Shown: positions 1 to 6,977 of the stretch, one piece after another | How positions within the stretch are numbered: the first letter of the stretch is position 1 | Layout of the letters: each line of letters opens with the position of its first letter | Origin: an uncultured Alphaproteobacteria bacterium | GTDB lineage: Bacteria; Pseudomonadota; Alphaproteobacteria; Caulobacterales; Aquidulcibacteraceae | Direction: 5' to 3' | DNA length: 7,052 bases | Assembly: GCA_937967725.1 (NCBI GenBank) | Contig: CALBSY010000053.1 | Coordinates: 1 to 7,052, forward strand | Made by a program: the position numbers and the translations under genes | Notes under the pieces: model-generated | Seen by the model: the letters and a program-made list of their open reading frames with translations, nothing else | Databases searched by the model: none | Told to the model about the DNA's origin: nothing

Positions 1-325
1 CATTGGCATCGGCGTCGAGGCGGTCAAAGCCCCGATATGGCGCGGCCATCATCTCAGCGCGGCTGATACGTCCATCGCCGTCGCTATCCTGAATCGCTTG
101 GAGCATGCGGCGTTCACCACGTTCCGACGCCGATAGGAAGCCATCGCCGTCGCCATCGAGACGACTGAACATCGCCCTCCGGCCTGCTTCCGCTTCCGCG
201 CGCGAAATGGCGCCGTCGCCGTCGGCGTCCAGCACCATAAGGCGTTCCAGCCCGCTACCTTGTTGCGCCCACGCTGGGGCGGCCGCCGCCAGCGCTAGGG
301 TCAGAATTGTCACGCCAATCCGCAT
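1..325 (-). CDS. Secreted EF-hand calcium-binding protein (3' end beyond window)
   Basis: Translating the minus strand from the ATG at 325-323 gives 108 codons with no stop before the window edge. Residues 1-20 look like a Sec signal peptide: MRIG, then an Ala/Leu-rich core ending AWA, with probable cleavage before QQ. Three complete 12-residue EF-hand loops of the form D-x-D-G-D-G-x-[I/L]-x-x-x-E begin at residues 33, 57 and 80, and a fourth begins at residue 104 where the window ends. Loop spacing is only 23-24 residues. All calcium-coordinating acidic positions are present in the three full loops, so Ca2+ binding is well supported and a periplasmic or extracellular location is likely. The physiological role is unknown. 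The start is supported by GGAG seven bases upstream. It lies 21 bp after the glnE stop on the same strand, so it is probably the distal gene of the same transcript. Total length cannot be judged. Confidence 0.87.
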   Translation of the reverse strand, partial: MRIGVTILTLALAAAAPAWAQQGSGLERLMVLDADGDGAISRAEAEAGRRAMFSRLDGDGDGFLSASERGERRMLQAIQDSDGDGRISRAEMMAAPYRGFDRLDADAN

Positions 326-332
326 TGTTGAG

Positions 333-336
333 CTCC
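333..336 (-). promoter_or_regulatory. Ribosome binding site of the EF-hand gene
   Basis: GGAG on the minus strand lies seven bases before the ATG at 325-323, inside the 21 bp gap after the glnE stop. It fixes the start codon and suggests the EF-hand protein is translated independently of glnE even if co-transcribed. Confidence 0.65.
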
Positions 337-346
337 GTTCTAAGCT

Positions 347-748
347 CTACGAACGCGGACCGCCGCCATTTCCGTCGCTGGGCCGCCCGACGATCTGCAC
401 AAAGTCGGACCGTACCACCTCCTGGGTGCGCCTTACTGATGGCGCCAAATCCTCGGGCGTACTCACACCGGCAATGGTGGCGAGGCGAGCGAGCAAGGGC
501 GGCGGCGCGGCCTCCGGGTTGAACTCGCCGGTTATGCAGATACGCAGCAATTGCTGCAGATCGCTCCAGGTGCGCCACGCGGCGCGCAGACGCGATGCCG
601 CGTCGGCGTCAAGCAGACCGCAGCTGGCCAGGTTCTCCAGCGCCTCACCGGTATTCTGCGCCAGCACCGCGCGCGAAGCAGATCCATGAACGAGCTGCAG
701 CGCCTGGGCGATGAACTCGATATCCACGACGCCGCCAGGGGCCAGCTT
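347..748 (-). pseudogene. glnE: 3' remainder of glnE, in frame after an internal amber codon
   Basis: This 133-codon stretch continues the glnE frame directly after the TAG at 751-749 and ends at a TAG at 349-347. It starts KLAPGGVVDIEFIAQ, the conserved third motif of the C-terminal adenylyltransferase nucleotidyltransferase fold, and continues as a helical region rich in Leu, Ala and Arg, as in the C-terminal bundle of GlnE. With the upstream part it totals 952 positions, matching the roughly 950 residues of full-length GlnE. No other stop or frameshift interrupts it, so it is either still translated (by readthrough, or because the TAG is a base-call error) or only recently cut off. A GTG at 727-725 could in principle restart translation, but no Shine-Dalgarno precedes it and the product would lack the catalytic aspartates. 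I regard it as part of glnE and not a separate gene. Confidence 0.85.
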
Positions 749-751
749 CTA
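749..751 (-). other. glnE: In-frame amber (TAG) codon within glnE
   Basis: The minus strand reads TGG GAT TAG AAG CTG GCC, encoding W-D-stop-K-L-A. The family motif here is WD-[L/I/V]-K-L-x-x-G-G, and the equivalent motif in the N-terminal half of this same protein has Ile at the matching position (residue 311). A single T-to-A change in TTG (Leu) would produce this TAG. The frame is unchanged on both sides. Confidence 0.92.
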
Positions 752-3202
752 ATCCCAGCTACTCTTGCTTGGTCGCTCGCGGTCCATGCGCGCACGCATG
801 TCAGCCCCTTCCGCCAGCGTCTTGGCCGCATCGCGCGGGCGCGCCAAAGCGTCGCGCGCAATCGCAAGCACGCGCTTGCCGAGCGCATCGTCGCCGGCGA
901 CCGGACGCAGCCTGGTCAGCGCCTGCATCTCCCACGTCCAGGCTTCTTCCGCGTAATAACGCTCGAACGATGACAGGCGCACGGCGACGGGGCCTTTCGA
1001 ACCGGACGGCCGCAACTTGGTGTCGATCTCGTAGAGCGCGCCTTCCTCAGTCGGTGCCGAGAGGGCGCTCAATAGGCGTTGAGTCAGCTTGGCGTAATAA
1101 TCACCTGGCGCGCTCGCCGTCTCAGGCGCATCATAGACCAGCATCACGTCGAGATCGGCGCCTTCCGCCAGTTCGCGCCCGCCGAACTTGCCGAGCGCCA
1201 ACACGACAAATGTGCCTGGCTGATCTCCCTGATTACGTTGCATCTCCGCGAGCGCGGCTCCGGCCATCGCCGAAACACAGGCTTCGGCCAGTTCGGAGTG
1301 CGCAACGCCCGCCTCCGCCGCGCTGGCGAGACCTTCGAGCACCTGGACGCCGATCCGGAATGCTTCTTCGCGATGAAAACGCCGCGCTGTGTTCAGCTTC
1401 GCCTCGAACGTCTCGTCGTCGAGCAATCTCTCGGCCAGCTCGACGCGGCGCGTTCCTGGCGTTTCCTGACCGACGGGTTGAACGAAGCGCGGTTCGATCA
1501 GCGCATCGAGCAATGCGGGCCGCCGCGCCAATTCATCGGCCAAGCGCGGCGCGAGCGTCAGCAGACGCGCGAGCAGATCGAGCAGCGCCGGCCGGGCGTC
1601 CAGCAAGGACAGCACTTGGACGCCGGCGTTCAGCCCGGCAAAGAACGACGCGAAACGCGCGAACGCCTGATCCGGCTCGCCCGCGTTAGAGAAAGCGCGC
1701 AGCAACCGCGGCGTAAGCCGGGTCAGCAGTTCGCGCGCGCGCTCCGAACGCATGGCGCGGATGCGACCATGGTGCCAACCTCGGATCGTCTGACTCACGT
1801 ACTCAGGATTGCCAAAGCCCAGTTTGCCGATAGTGGTGAGCGTCTCGGCGTGATCTTCAACGCCGGTGAAAATGAGACTGCCCAACGGATCGGCAAGGCT
1901 GTCGCCGCGTCCAAACAATTGGTGATCGATATCAGCGACAATCGTGCGCCGCTCCACGAGCGCCTTGTCGAAACTGCTCAGATCCGCAAACCCAGCCAAC
2001 GCCGCGACGCGTGTGCGCGTCTCTGGGTCGGCGGGCACATCGTGGGTCTGCGCATCCTCAAGCATTTGAACGCGATGCTCGATATCGCGGAAGAAGGTGT
2101 ACGCTTCGCGCAGCGCGTCGCGGACCGAGCCGGTAATAGCGCCAGCGTCCACCAGAGCATCGAGGGCCGCCAGCGTGCCTGTGGCGCGCAGAGCTTTGTT
2201 GCGGCCCCCGAGAATGAGCTGCTGCGTCTGCACGAATAGTTCGATATCGCGAATGCCTCCACGGCCGAGTTTGATATCGAAAGCCGGGACGTTGAGCTCG
2301 GCGCTTCTGTGCGCAGACAATATTTGCCGCTTGATGGAATGCACATCCTCGACCGCAGCGAAGTCGAGATGCTTGCGCCAAATGAAGGGTTCGAGTGAGG
2401 CAAGAAATTCCGCGCCGCAGGCCCTATCGCCAGCGGCGGCGCGCGCCTTAATAAAGGCGGCGCGTTCCCAATTTTGACCGAGGTTTTGATAGTAGTGCTC
2501 GGCTGATGCGATCGACACGGCGACCGGGGTCGAACCGGGATCGGGGCGCAACCGCAAGTCCGGGCGAAACACATACCCGTCGGGCGTGACTTCCTCCAAA
2601 GCGCGTGCGATCGGCGCGACCAGACGCACGGCGGCGACACGCGGCTCCTGCGCGGGAAAAATGTTCGCGTCGAAGAAAGCTGAGAAGTCGATGTCGCTAG
2701 AATAATTGAGCTCGCCCGCGCCCATTTTTCCCATGGCGATGAGGGCAAAGCCGGGAACGGGACCGCACTCCCCATCGAAGGACGCCGGCGTGAGTTGGCC
2801 GCGTTCGCCGCGCTCGCGCGCGCCCATGGCGACGGCGGCGCGTAGCGCGGCGTCGGCAAAATCCGTGAGAGCGCCGGTGACGCGATTTAGAGGCCACGCG
2901 CGGGAGAGGTCAGCGAGCGCTGTGGCGAGATGCACAGCGTCCTTAGCGCGGCGCAGCGTACGCATCCCATCTTCAAGCGGCGGTGGTTCGGTCGCGATTG
3001 CGGCGGCGTCCGCGAGCGCCGTCGCGATTAAGCGTTCGGCCCACGCAACGTCGACCAGATCTAATAAATCTGGCCGCCGCTCAATCAAGCGTCTCAGGTA
3101 TGGTGCATGCGCCACGGCAGCGGCGGCGGCGCCCTCCATCGGCGTCCCAGCGAACGCGGTGGGCGCTGCGCTGTCCGCTAGGGCGGGGCCCACCGGTTGC
3201 AT
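749..3202 (-). CDS. glnE: Bifunctional glutamine synthetase adenylyltransferase/adenylyl-removing enzyme GlnE, ended early by an amber codon
   Basis: GlnE attaches AMP to a tyrosine of glutamine synthetase to switch it off, and removes it to switch it on; PII proteins and glutamine set the direction. Residues are numbered from a TTG one codon before the chosen ATG. The N-terminal adenylyl-removing domain has the nucleotidyltransferase pair D171/D173 (SSDIDFSAFFD), RPDLRLRPDPG at 214-224 and DIKLGRGGIRDIE at 310-322. The C-terminal adenylyltransferase domain has LGKFGG with D684/D686 (ADLDVMLVYD) and DTKLRPSGSKGP at 728-739. Translation stops at a TAG directly after W817-D818, where the second copy of the DxKLxxGGxxDIE motif should follow; the remaining 133 codons are at 347-748. 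The ATG at 3202-3200 is preferred over the TTG because it forms a TGATG overlap with the kinase stop; no strong Shine-Dalgarno is present, so coupling to kinase translation is likely. As read, the protein keeps the whole removing domain but loses the end of the transferase domain. Confidence 0.93.
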   Translation of the reverse strand: MQPVGPALADSAAPTAFAGTPMEGAAAAAVAHAPYLRRLIERRPDLLDLVDVAWAERLIATALADAAAIATEPPPLEDGMRTLRRAKDAVHLATALADLSRAWPLNRVTGALTDFADAALRAAVAMGARERGERGQLTPASFDGECGPVPGFALIAMGKMGAGELNYSSDIDFSAFFDANIFPAQEPRVAAVRLVAPIARALEEVTPDGYVFRPDLRLRPDPGSTPVAVSIASAEHYYQNLGQNWERAAFIKARAAAGDRACGAEFLASLEPFIWRKHLDFAAVEDVHSIKRQILSAHRSAELNVPAFDIKLGRGGIRDIELFVQTQQLILGGRNKALRATGTLAALDALVDAGAITGSVRDALREAYTFFRDIEHRVQMLEDAQTHDVPADPETRTRVAALAGFADLSSFDKALVERRTIVADIDHQLFGRGDSLADPLGSLIFTGVEDHAETLTTIGKLGFGNPEYVSQTIRGWHHGRIRAMRSERARELLTRLTPRLLRAFSNAGEPDQAFARFASFFAGLNAGVQVLSLLDARPALLDLLARLLTLAPRLADELARRPALLDALIEPRFVQPVGQETPGTRRVELAERLLDDETFEAKLNTARRFHREEAFRIGVQVLEGLASAAEAGVAHSELAEACVSAMAGAALAEMQRNQGDQPGTFVVLALGKFGGRELAEGADLDVMLVYDAPETASAPGDYYAKLTQRLLSALSAPTEEGALYEIDTKLRPSGSKGPVAVRLSSFERYYAEEAWTWEMQALTRLRPVAGDDALGKRVLAIARDALARPRDAAKTLAEGADMRARMDRERPSKSSWD

Positions 3203-4602
3203 CAACGCGCCGCCATGGCAGGGAGAACCAGCGCGGCGCCGAGGCCGCGGCGCTCGCCATTGCTGAGCCCATCGCGCAGGTGAAGCCCGCCCTTGTGCAG
3301 ACGGGCGACAGCGGACACGAGACTAAGTCCCAGGCCGACGCCCGGAGTTGAGCGCGCGGTTTCCAGACGTACAAACCGCTCAAGCACCTTGTCGCGCTCT
3401 GCAGGAGGAACCCCGGGGCCATCGTCCAGCACATCGATTTCGATGCGCCCGTCCGGACGGCGCACCGCGCGCACTTCGACGTTGCCGCCTTCGGGCGTGT
3501 ATTTGAGGGCGTTCTCGATCAGATTGGAAACCGCCTGGGTGAAGAGGCCATGTTCGCCCCGGAGCAGCAAGCCATCCTCAACATGACCGCGAAGCGTGCG
3601 CCCCTGCTCTTCAGCTGCAGGCTCGTAGAACTCCACAAGCTCGCGTAAAATCTCGCTCGCGTCGACGCGCTCAAGCCGCCAATTGCCGGCAGCTTCGACG
3701 CGGGCGAGTTTCAACACCGCCGAGAACATGTCGAGCACTCGATCCGCCTCGTCTAACGCATTGCGCAGGGCTTCGCGATCGGCGGCGGAATCGGCCGGCC
3801 GTTCAAGCGCGACTTCAAGCTTCTGCCGGAACCGCGTCAACGGTGAACGCAGGTCGTGGGCGATCGCGTCACCGGCTGTGCGAGTGGTCTGCACCAGCTG
3901 TTCGATGCGGTCGAGCATCGCGTTCATAGAACCGGCCAGTTCATCGAACTCATCACCCGAGCCGCGCACGGGCGCGCGGCGCGACAGATCGCCGGCCATC
4001 ACCTCGCGCGCCGTGTTGGACAATCCTTCCGCCAATCGCGCCGCCTGACCGGCGGCGATGAACCCGCTGACGATGGAGACCACTACGCCTACTAGCGCCA
4101 CGGTAAACAGGACACGAGTGATGCGTCCGGCGATCACGGCGCTATCGCCAAGGTCACGCGCCACCAACAAGATCGGTCCGTTGAGCAAACGCCCGATCCG
4201 TCCGCTCGCACGACCACGCGCCGGAGCTCCGGTTTCATCCAGGCGCTCGAAATTGAATGCAACGCGTTCTGGCGTCTCGCCTGGGGTTGCCGGCAATTGC
4301 TGGAAATCGCCCGTGACAACCGTTCCGTTGTTCTCGGCAAGCACATACAGAAACGGCCCCTGCCGCGCCGCGCGCTCAACTACTTCTTGGTTCAGCCGGC
4401 GCATGCCCCCTTCGGCGTAAGCACGTTCCAGCGTGGCGTATTCCTGATCGGCGAGTGCGTCGGAGTCACGGATAAGCTGGCCGGCCGTGGCGAAATAGAC
4501 GTAGCCGAGCATGAGGACGACAAACGACAGCACGACCCCGGCTTGCACCAAGGCAAGCCGGAACGTGGTCGTGCGTAAGAGCGAGTCGAGGCGGGGCCTC
4601 AT
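3202..4602 (-). CDS. Membrane sensor histidine kinase with HAMP domain
   Basis: This is a 466-residue orthodox sensor kinase, the likely partner of the response regulator encoded just before it. A first membrane segment at about residues 15-40 and a second at about 161-185 flank a periplasmic region of roughly 120 residues in which I recognise no named sensor domain. A HAMP linker follows at about 186-237. The dimerisation domain carries the phospho-accepting histidine H249 in AIAHDLRSPLTR. The ATPase domain has the N box NLIENALKYTP (360-370), G1 box DDGPGVP (393-399), F box LERFVRLE (407-414) and G2 box GVGLGLSLV (421-429), so all catalytic elements are present. There is no receiver or PAS domain. 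Its ATG (4602-4600) overlaps the regulator stop as ATGA, and a GAGG almost touches the ATG, too close to act well, so translational coupling is likely. Its TGA overlaps the glnE start. The signal is unknown; linkage to degP suggests envelope stress. Confidence 0.95.
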   Translation of the reverse strand: MRPRLDSLLRTTTFRLALVQAGVVLSFVVLMLGYVYFATAGQLIRDSDALADQEYATLERAYAEGGMRRLNQEVVERAARQGPFLYVLAENNGTVVTGDFQQLPATPGETPERVAFNFERLDETGAPARGRASGRIGRLLNGPILLVARDLGDSAVIAGRITRVLFTVALVGVVVSIVSGFIAAGQAARLAEGLSNTAREVMAGDLSRRAPVRGSGDEFDELAGSMNAMLDRIEQLVQTTRTAGDAIAHDLRSPLTRFRQKLEVALERPADSAADREALRNALDEADRVLDMFSAVLKLARVEAAGNWRLERVDASEILRELVEFYEPAAEEQGRTLRGHVEDGLLLRGEHGLFTQAVSNLIENALKYTPEGGNVEVRAVRRPDGRIEIDVLDDGPGVPPAERDKVLERFVRLETARSTPGVGLGLSLVSAVARLHKGGLHLRDGLSNGERRGLGAALVLPAMAAR

Positions 4603-5267
4603 CCCTCGAGACGATAGCCCGAGCCTCTTACCGTGTGCAAAAGAGTTTGCGCAAAGTCGCGGTCGATCTTCGAGCGCAGCCGGGAGATATGGACGTCGAT
4701 CACGTTCGTTTGCGGATCGAAATGGTAGTCCCAGACATTCTCGAGCAGCATCTTGCGCGTCACGGTCTGGCCAGAGTGGCGCATGAGGTATTCGAGCAAG
4801 CGGAACTCGCGGGGCTGCAGGTCGAGCTTCTTGCCATCGCGCTTCACCGTCCGCGCCAGCAAGTCCATCTCAAGGTCCCCGACGCGAAGCTGGGTTTGCG
4901 GCCCGCGATCGCGCCCATGCCACAGCGCGCGGACGCGCGCGAGCAACTCACGCGTCGAAAAGGGCTTGCCGAGATAGTCATTAGCGCCGGCGTTGAGGCC
5001 TTCCACTCTGTGATCCTCATCGTGCAACGCTGAGAGGATCAGAACCGGAGTGGACACGCCCTTTTCGCGAAGGTCGCGCACGATCGCCACGCCCTGCTTC
5101 TTGGGCAACATGCGATCGAGCACGATGACGTCGTACCCGCCGTTCAGCGCCATCGACTCGCCGGTTTCGCCGTCGCCGGCGTGATCAACCTCGTGCTCGT
5201 CCTCGGCCAACGACGCCCTCAGCGTGTCGGCCATCTCAGCATCATCTTCGACTAGAAGAACCCGCAT
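4599..5267 (-). CDS. OmpR/PhoB-family response regulator
   Basis: This 222-residue DNA-binding regulator is predicted to be phosphorylated by the adjacent kinase. The receiver domain (about 1-115) has the acidic pocket E7-D8-D9, phospho-acceptor D51 (VIVLDRMLP), the switch Ser S79 (LILSA) and the conserved K101 in GKPF. The winged-helix effector domain spans about 125-221, with QPREFRLLEYLMRHSG at 151-166, the recognition-helix region NVIDVHISRLRSKID at 188-202 and the wing ending VRGSGYRLEG at the C-terminus. Length and layout are normal for the family. The ATG is supported by AGGAG eight bases upstream. It starts 14 bp after the degP stop and overlaps the kinase by four bases, making degP-regulator-kinase a tight unit. 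Its targets cannot be read from the sequence; by analogy with CpxR it may activate degP itself, but I found no clear repeated operator to support this. The arrangement recalls the degP-linked ragA/ragB pair described in rhizobia; that name is from memory and not assigned here. Confidence 0.96.
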   Translation of the reverse strand: MRVLLVEDDAEMADTLRASLAEDEHEVDHAGDGETGESMALNGGYDVIVLDRMLPKKQGVAIVRDLREKGVSTPVLILSALHDEDHRVEGLNAGANDYLGKPFSTRELLARVRALWHGRDRGPQTQLRVGDLEMDLLARTVKRDGKKLDLQPREFRLLEYLMRHSGQTVTRKMLLENVWDYHFDPQTNVIDVHISRLRSKIDRDFAQTLLHTVRGSGYRLEG

Positions 5268-5275
5268 GCGGTCAG

Positions 5276-5280
5276 CTCCT
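5276..5280 (-). promoter_or_regulatory. Strong ribosome binding site of the response regulator
   Basis: AGGAG on the minus strand is followed by eight bases and then the ATG at 5267-5265. It sits within the 14 bp between the degP stop (5284-5282) and the regulator start, leaving no room for a separate promoter and supporting co-transcription with degP. Confidence 0.85.
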
Positions 5281-5281
5281 C

Positions 5282-6796
5282 TCAGCCTGCGCCCACGTCG
5301 GCGGCAATGAAACGTCGCCCCGCGCGACCGTCGATCTGCAGCAACAGCGGACGGCCGGCACGGCGAGCGGCATCCGCCGCTGCGTCGAGCTCTTGCGGCG
5401 TACTGACGCCGCGTCCGCCAGCCTGGAGGATCACATCACCCACCTGCACGCCGTTTTGCGCCACGTCGCTGGTTGGCTCAACCGCAGTAACGATCAAGCC
5501 GCTTTCGTTGGCGCTCAGCTCATACCGGGCGCGATCCGCCTGCGTCAGCGGCCGCACCGATAAGCCGAGCGAACTCTGCGCCACACCCGGAGCGCCCGGC
5601 GTCGGCGGCGTGGCTTCTGGCGGAGTATTGTTAGCCGCCAGCACTTGCTCTGACGGACGCTCGGCCAAGCGGATGTTGAGGTTGCGGCGCTGACCGTTGC
5701 GCAAGACCTCGACACGCGAACTCCGGCCAATCGCCGTCGCGCCGACGCGCTGGGTTAGATCGCGGCTATCCTCGATACGGTCGCCTTCAAAGGTCAGGAT
5801 CACGTCACCTTGCTGAATGCCGGCGCGCGCTGCCGGACCGTCCGGGACGACGCTGCTAACGAGCGCACCACGCGCTTCATCAAGGCCAAGGCTGCGTGCG
5901 ATGTCGTCATCCAGCGGCTGAATCGTGACGCCGATCCAACCGCGCGTGACGCGGCCGCCGGAGATCAATTGCTGCACGATGCCCGCGGCGGTGTTGGCGG
6001 GAATGGCGAAGCCGATGCCGACGTTGCCGCCAGTCGGCGAGAAGATCGCGCTGTTCACGCCGATCACATTGCCGTTCAAGTCGAAGGTCGGACCGCCCGA
6101 GTTGCCGCGATTGATCGGCGCGTCGATCTGCATGTAGTCGACATAGGCCGACGAACCCGCGTCGCGGCGGCCAATTGCCGATACAATACCGGCTGTGGCT
6201 GTGCCATCGAGCCCGAACGGGTTGCCGACGGCAACGACCCAGTCGCCGACGCGCACATGGCTAGCATCGTCGAACGTCACATACGGAAAGCGGCCGCGCT
6301 CGGTGACGCGCAGCACGGCGATGTCGGTGGCTTCATCCGAACCCACGACTTCTGCCCGCAGCTCGCGACCTTCGCTGGTGCGGATCGTTATCTCCTCGGC
6401 GCCCTCAATCACGTGATGGTTGGTTACAATTGTGCCGCCCTGATCAATGAAGAAGCCGGAGCCAAGCGAAGTAGGCGCGGGACCAGGCCGGCCAGGCCGC
6501 CCGCGGAAGAATTCCTCAAAGCCCGGCGGCAATCCTTCGAGCGATTGCTGGCGGGCGGCGTCAGGACGCTGGCGCACCGAGATCGACACCACAGCTGGGC
6601 GAACGCGTTCGATCAGATCGGCGAAACTCATCGGCGCGCCGGACGGCGGCGCCACCGCCGACGGATTGATTTCTTGCGCGCCGGCGGCGCGCGAGAAGAG
6701 GATTGGCGCGCCGGCGAAGCCGGCGAACAGCGCCAAGGCGGCGCCGCCGGCGATCGCTGTACGGCGGAGGAACTTCATAGCGGCAACGTCAGACAT
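5282..6796 (-). CDS. degP: Periplasmic serine protease of the DegP/HtrA family
   Basis: This 504-residue S1C protease degrades or refolds damaged proteins in the cell envelope. The N-terminus has a basic stretch (KFLRR, residues 8-12), a hydrophobic core at about 13-34 and a probable signal peptidase site after A-G-A at residue 40. The trypsin-like domain carries the catalytic triad H128 (TNHHVIEG), D158 (ATDIAVLRV) and S233 (NRGNSGGP). Two PDZ domains follow, at about 287-378 (from GWIGVTIQPL) and about 409-500 (from SLGLSVRPLT), joined by a Pro-rich linker near 390-404. Length and two-PDZ layout match DegP/DegQ and not DegS. The start at 6796 is supported by AAAGGG six bases upstream; an alternative ATG at codon 7 has no ribosome binding site but would leave a normal signal peptide. 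The gene follows a 181 bp gap with a candidate heat-shock promoter and heads the unit with the two-component pair. Whether it is DegP, DegQ or a MucD-like paralogue cannot be fixed from sequence. Confidence 0.96.
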   Translation of the reverse strand: MSDVAAMKFLRRTAIAGGAALALFAGFAGAPILFSRAAGAQEINPSAVAPPSGAPMSFADLIERVRPAVVSISVRQRPDAARQQSLEGLPPGFEEFFRGRPGRPGPAPTSLGSGFFIDQGGTIVTNHHVIEGAEEITIRTSEGRELRAEVVGSDEATDIAVLRVTERGRFPYVTFDDASHVRVGDWVVAVGNPFGLDGTATAGIVSAIGRRDAGSSAYVDYMQIDAPINRGNSGGPTFDLNGNVIGVNSAIFSPTGGNVGIGFAIPANTAAGIVQQLISGGRVTRGWIGVTIQPLDDDIARSLGLDEARGALVSSVVPDGPAARAGIQQGDVILTFEGDRIEDSRDLTQRVGATAIGRSSRVEVLRNGQRRNLNIRLAERPSEQVLAANNTPPEATPPTPGAPGVAQSSLGLSVRPLTQADRARYELSANESGLIVTAVEPTSDVAQNGVQVGDVILQAGGRGVSTPQELDAAADAARRAGRPLLLQIDGRAGRRFIAADVGAG

Positions 6797-6802
6797 GGAT
6801 GT

Positions 6803-6808
6803 CCCTTT
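6803..6808 (-). promoter_or_regulatory. Ribosome binding site of degP
   Basis: AAAGGG on the minus strand lies six bases before the ATG at 6796-6794. It favours this start over the internal ATG at codon 7, which has no purine-rich stretch at the right distance. Confidence 0.6.
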
Positions 6809-6856
6809 GAGAGGAGGCGGGCCGGATTGGAGGCTCAGCCCGCGTCAGTTGCAAGC

Positions 6857-6887
6857 CCTAGATAGGCGGAGTTGACGGTCCCGTAAG
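6857..6887 (-). promoter_or_regulatory. Candidate RpoH (heat-shock sigma) type promoter of degP
   Basis: On the minus strand, CCTATCTAGG (6866-6857) matches the alphaproteobacterial heat-shock -10 consensus CYTATNTNNG at every fixed position. Seventeen bases before its TATCTA core is CTTACG (6887-6882), which keeps the CTT of the CTTG-type -35 element but not the G. Transcription would begin near 6850, giving a leader of about 50 bases before the degP ATG. Heat-shock control of degP would make biological sense. The -35 element is imperfect and the match was found by eye, so this is a candidate only. Confidence 0.45.
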
Positions 6888-6977
6888 GGCGGTTTTGGGC
6901 GAAGTTGCGGTCAATTGGGGCGGAGCAGCAGGGCAAACAGCCACCCAGGCGATAAACCGCGTGAGGCGCGCGACCGT

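Noticed and set aside
330..347. Inverted repeat GAGCT/AGCTC between glnE and the EF-hand gene, partly covering the ribosome binding site
   Set aside because: A five-base stem with an eight-base loop and no T tract is too weak to call a terminator or translational switch without conservation data.
347..727. A separate small gene starting at GTG 727-725
   Set aside because: It is the in-frame continuation of glnE with conserved GlnE sequence, the GTG lies inside a conserved motif, and no ribosome binding site precedes it.
749..760. A frameshift as the cause of the glnE interruption
   Set aside because: GlnE sequence resumes in exactly the same frame in the codon after TAG, so no insertion or deletion is needed. 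Selenocysteine is excluded because the codon is TAG, and nothing in the window points to pyrrolysine.
1079..2239. A 386-codon open frame on the plus strand opposite glnE
   Set aside because: It lies fully antisense to a strongly supported gene, its translation has no recognisable domain, and long antisense frames are common in GC-rich DNA. The same applies to the plus-strand frames at 769-1689, 105-689 and 5810-6865.
3203..3205. TTG as the start codon of glnE
   Set aside because: The ATG in the next codon is a stronger start and forms the common TGATG overlap with the kinase stop.
6909..6914. TTGACC on the minus strand as a housekeeping -35 element for degP
   Set aside because: No acceptable -10 hexamer occurs 16-18 bases downstream; the sequence there is CGCCCT.
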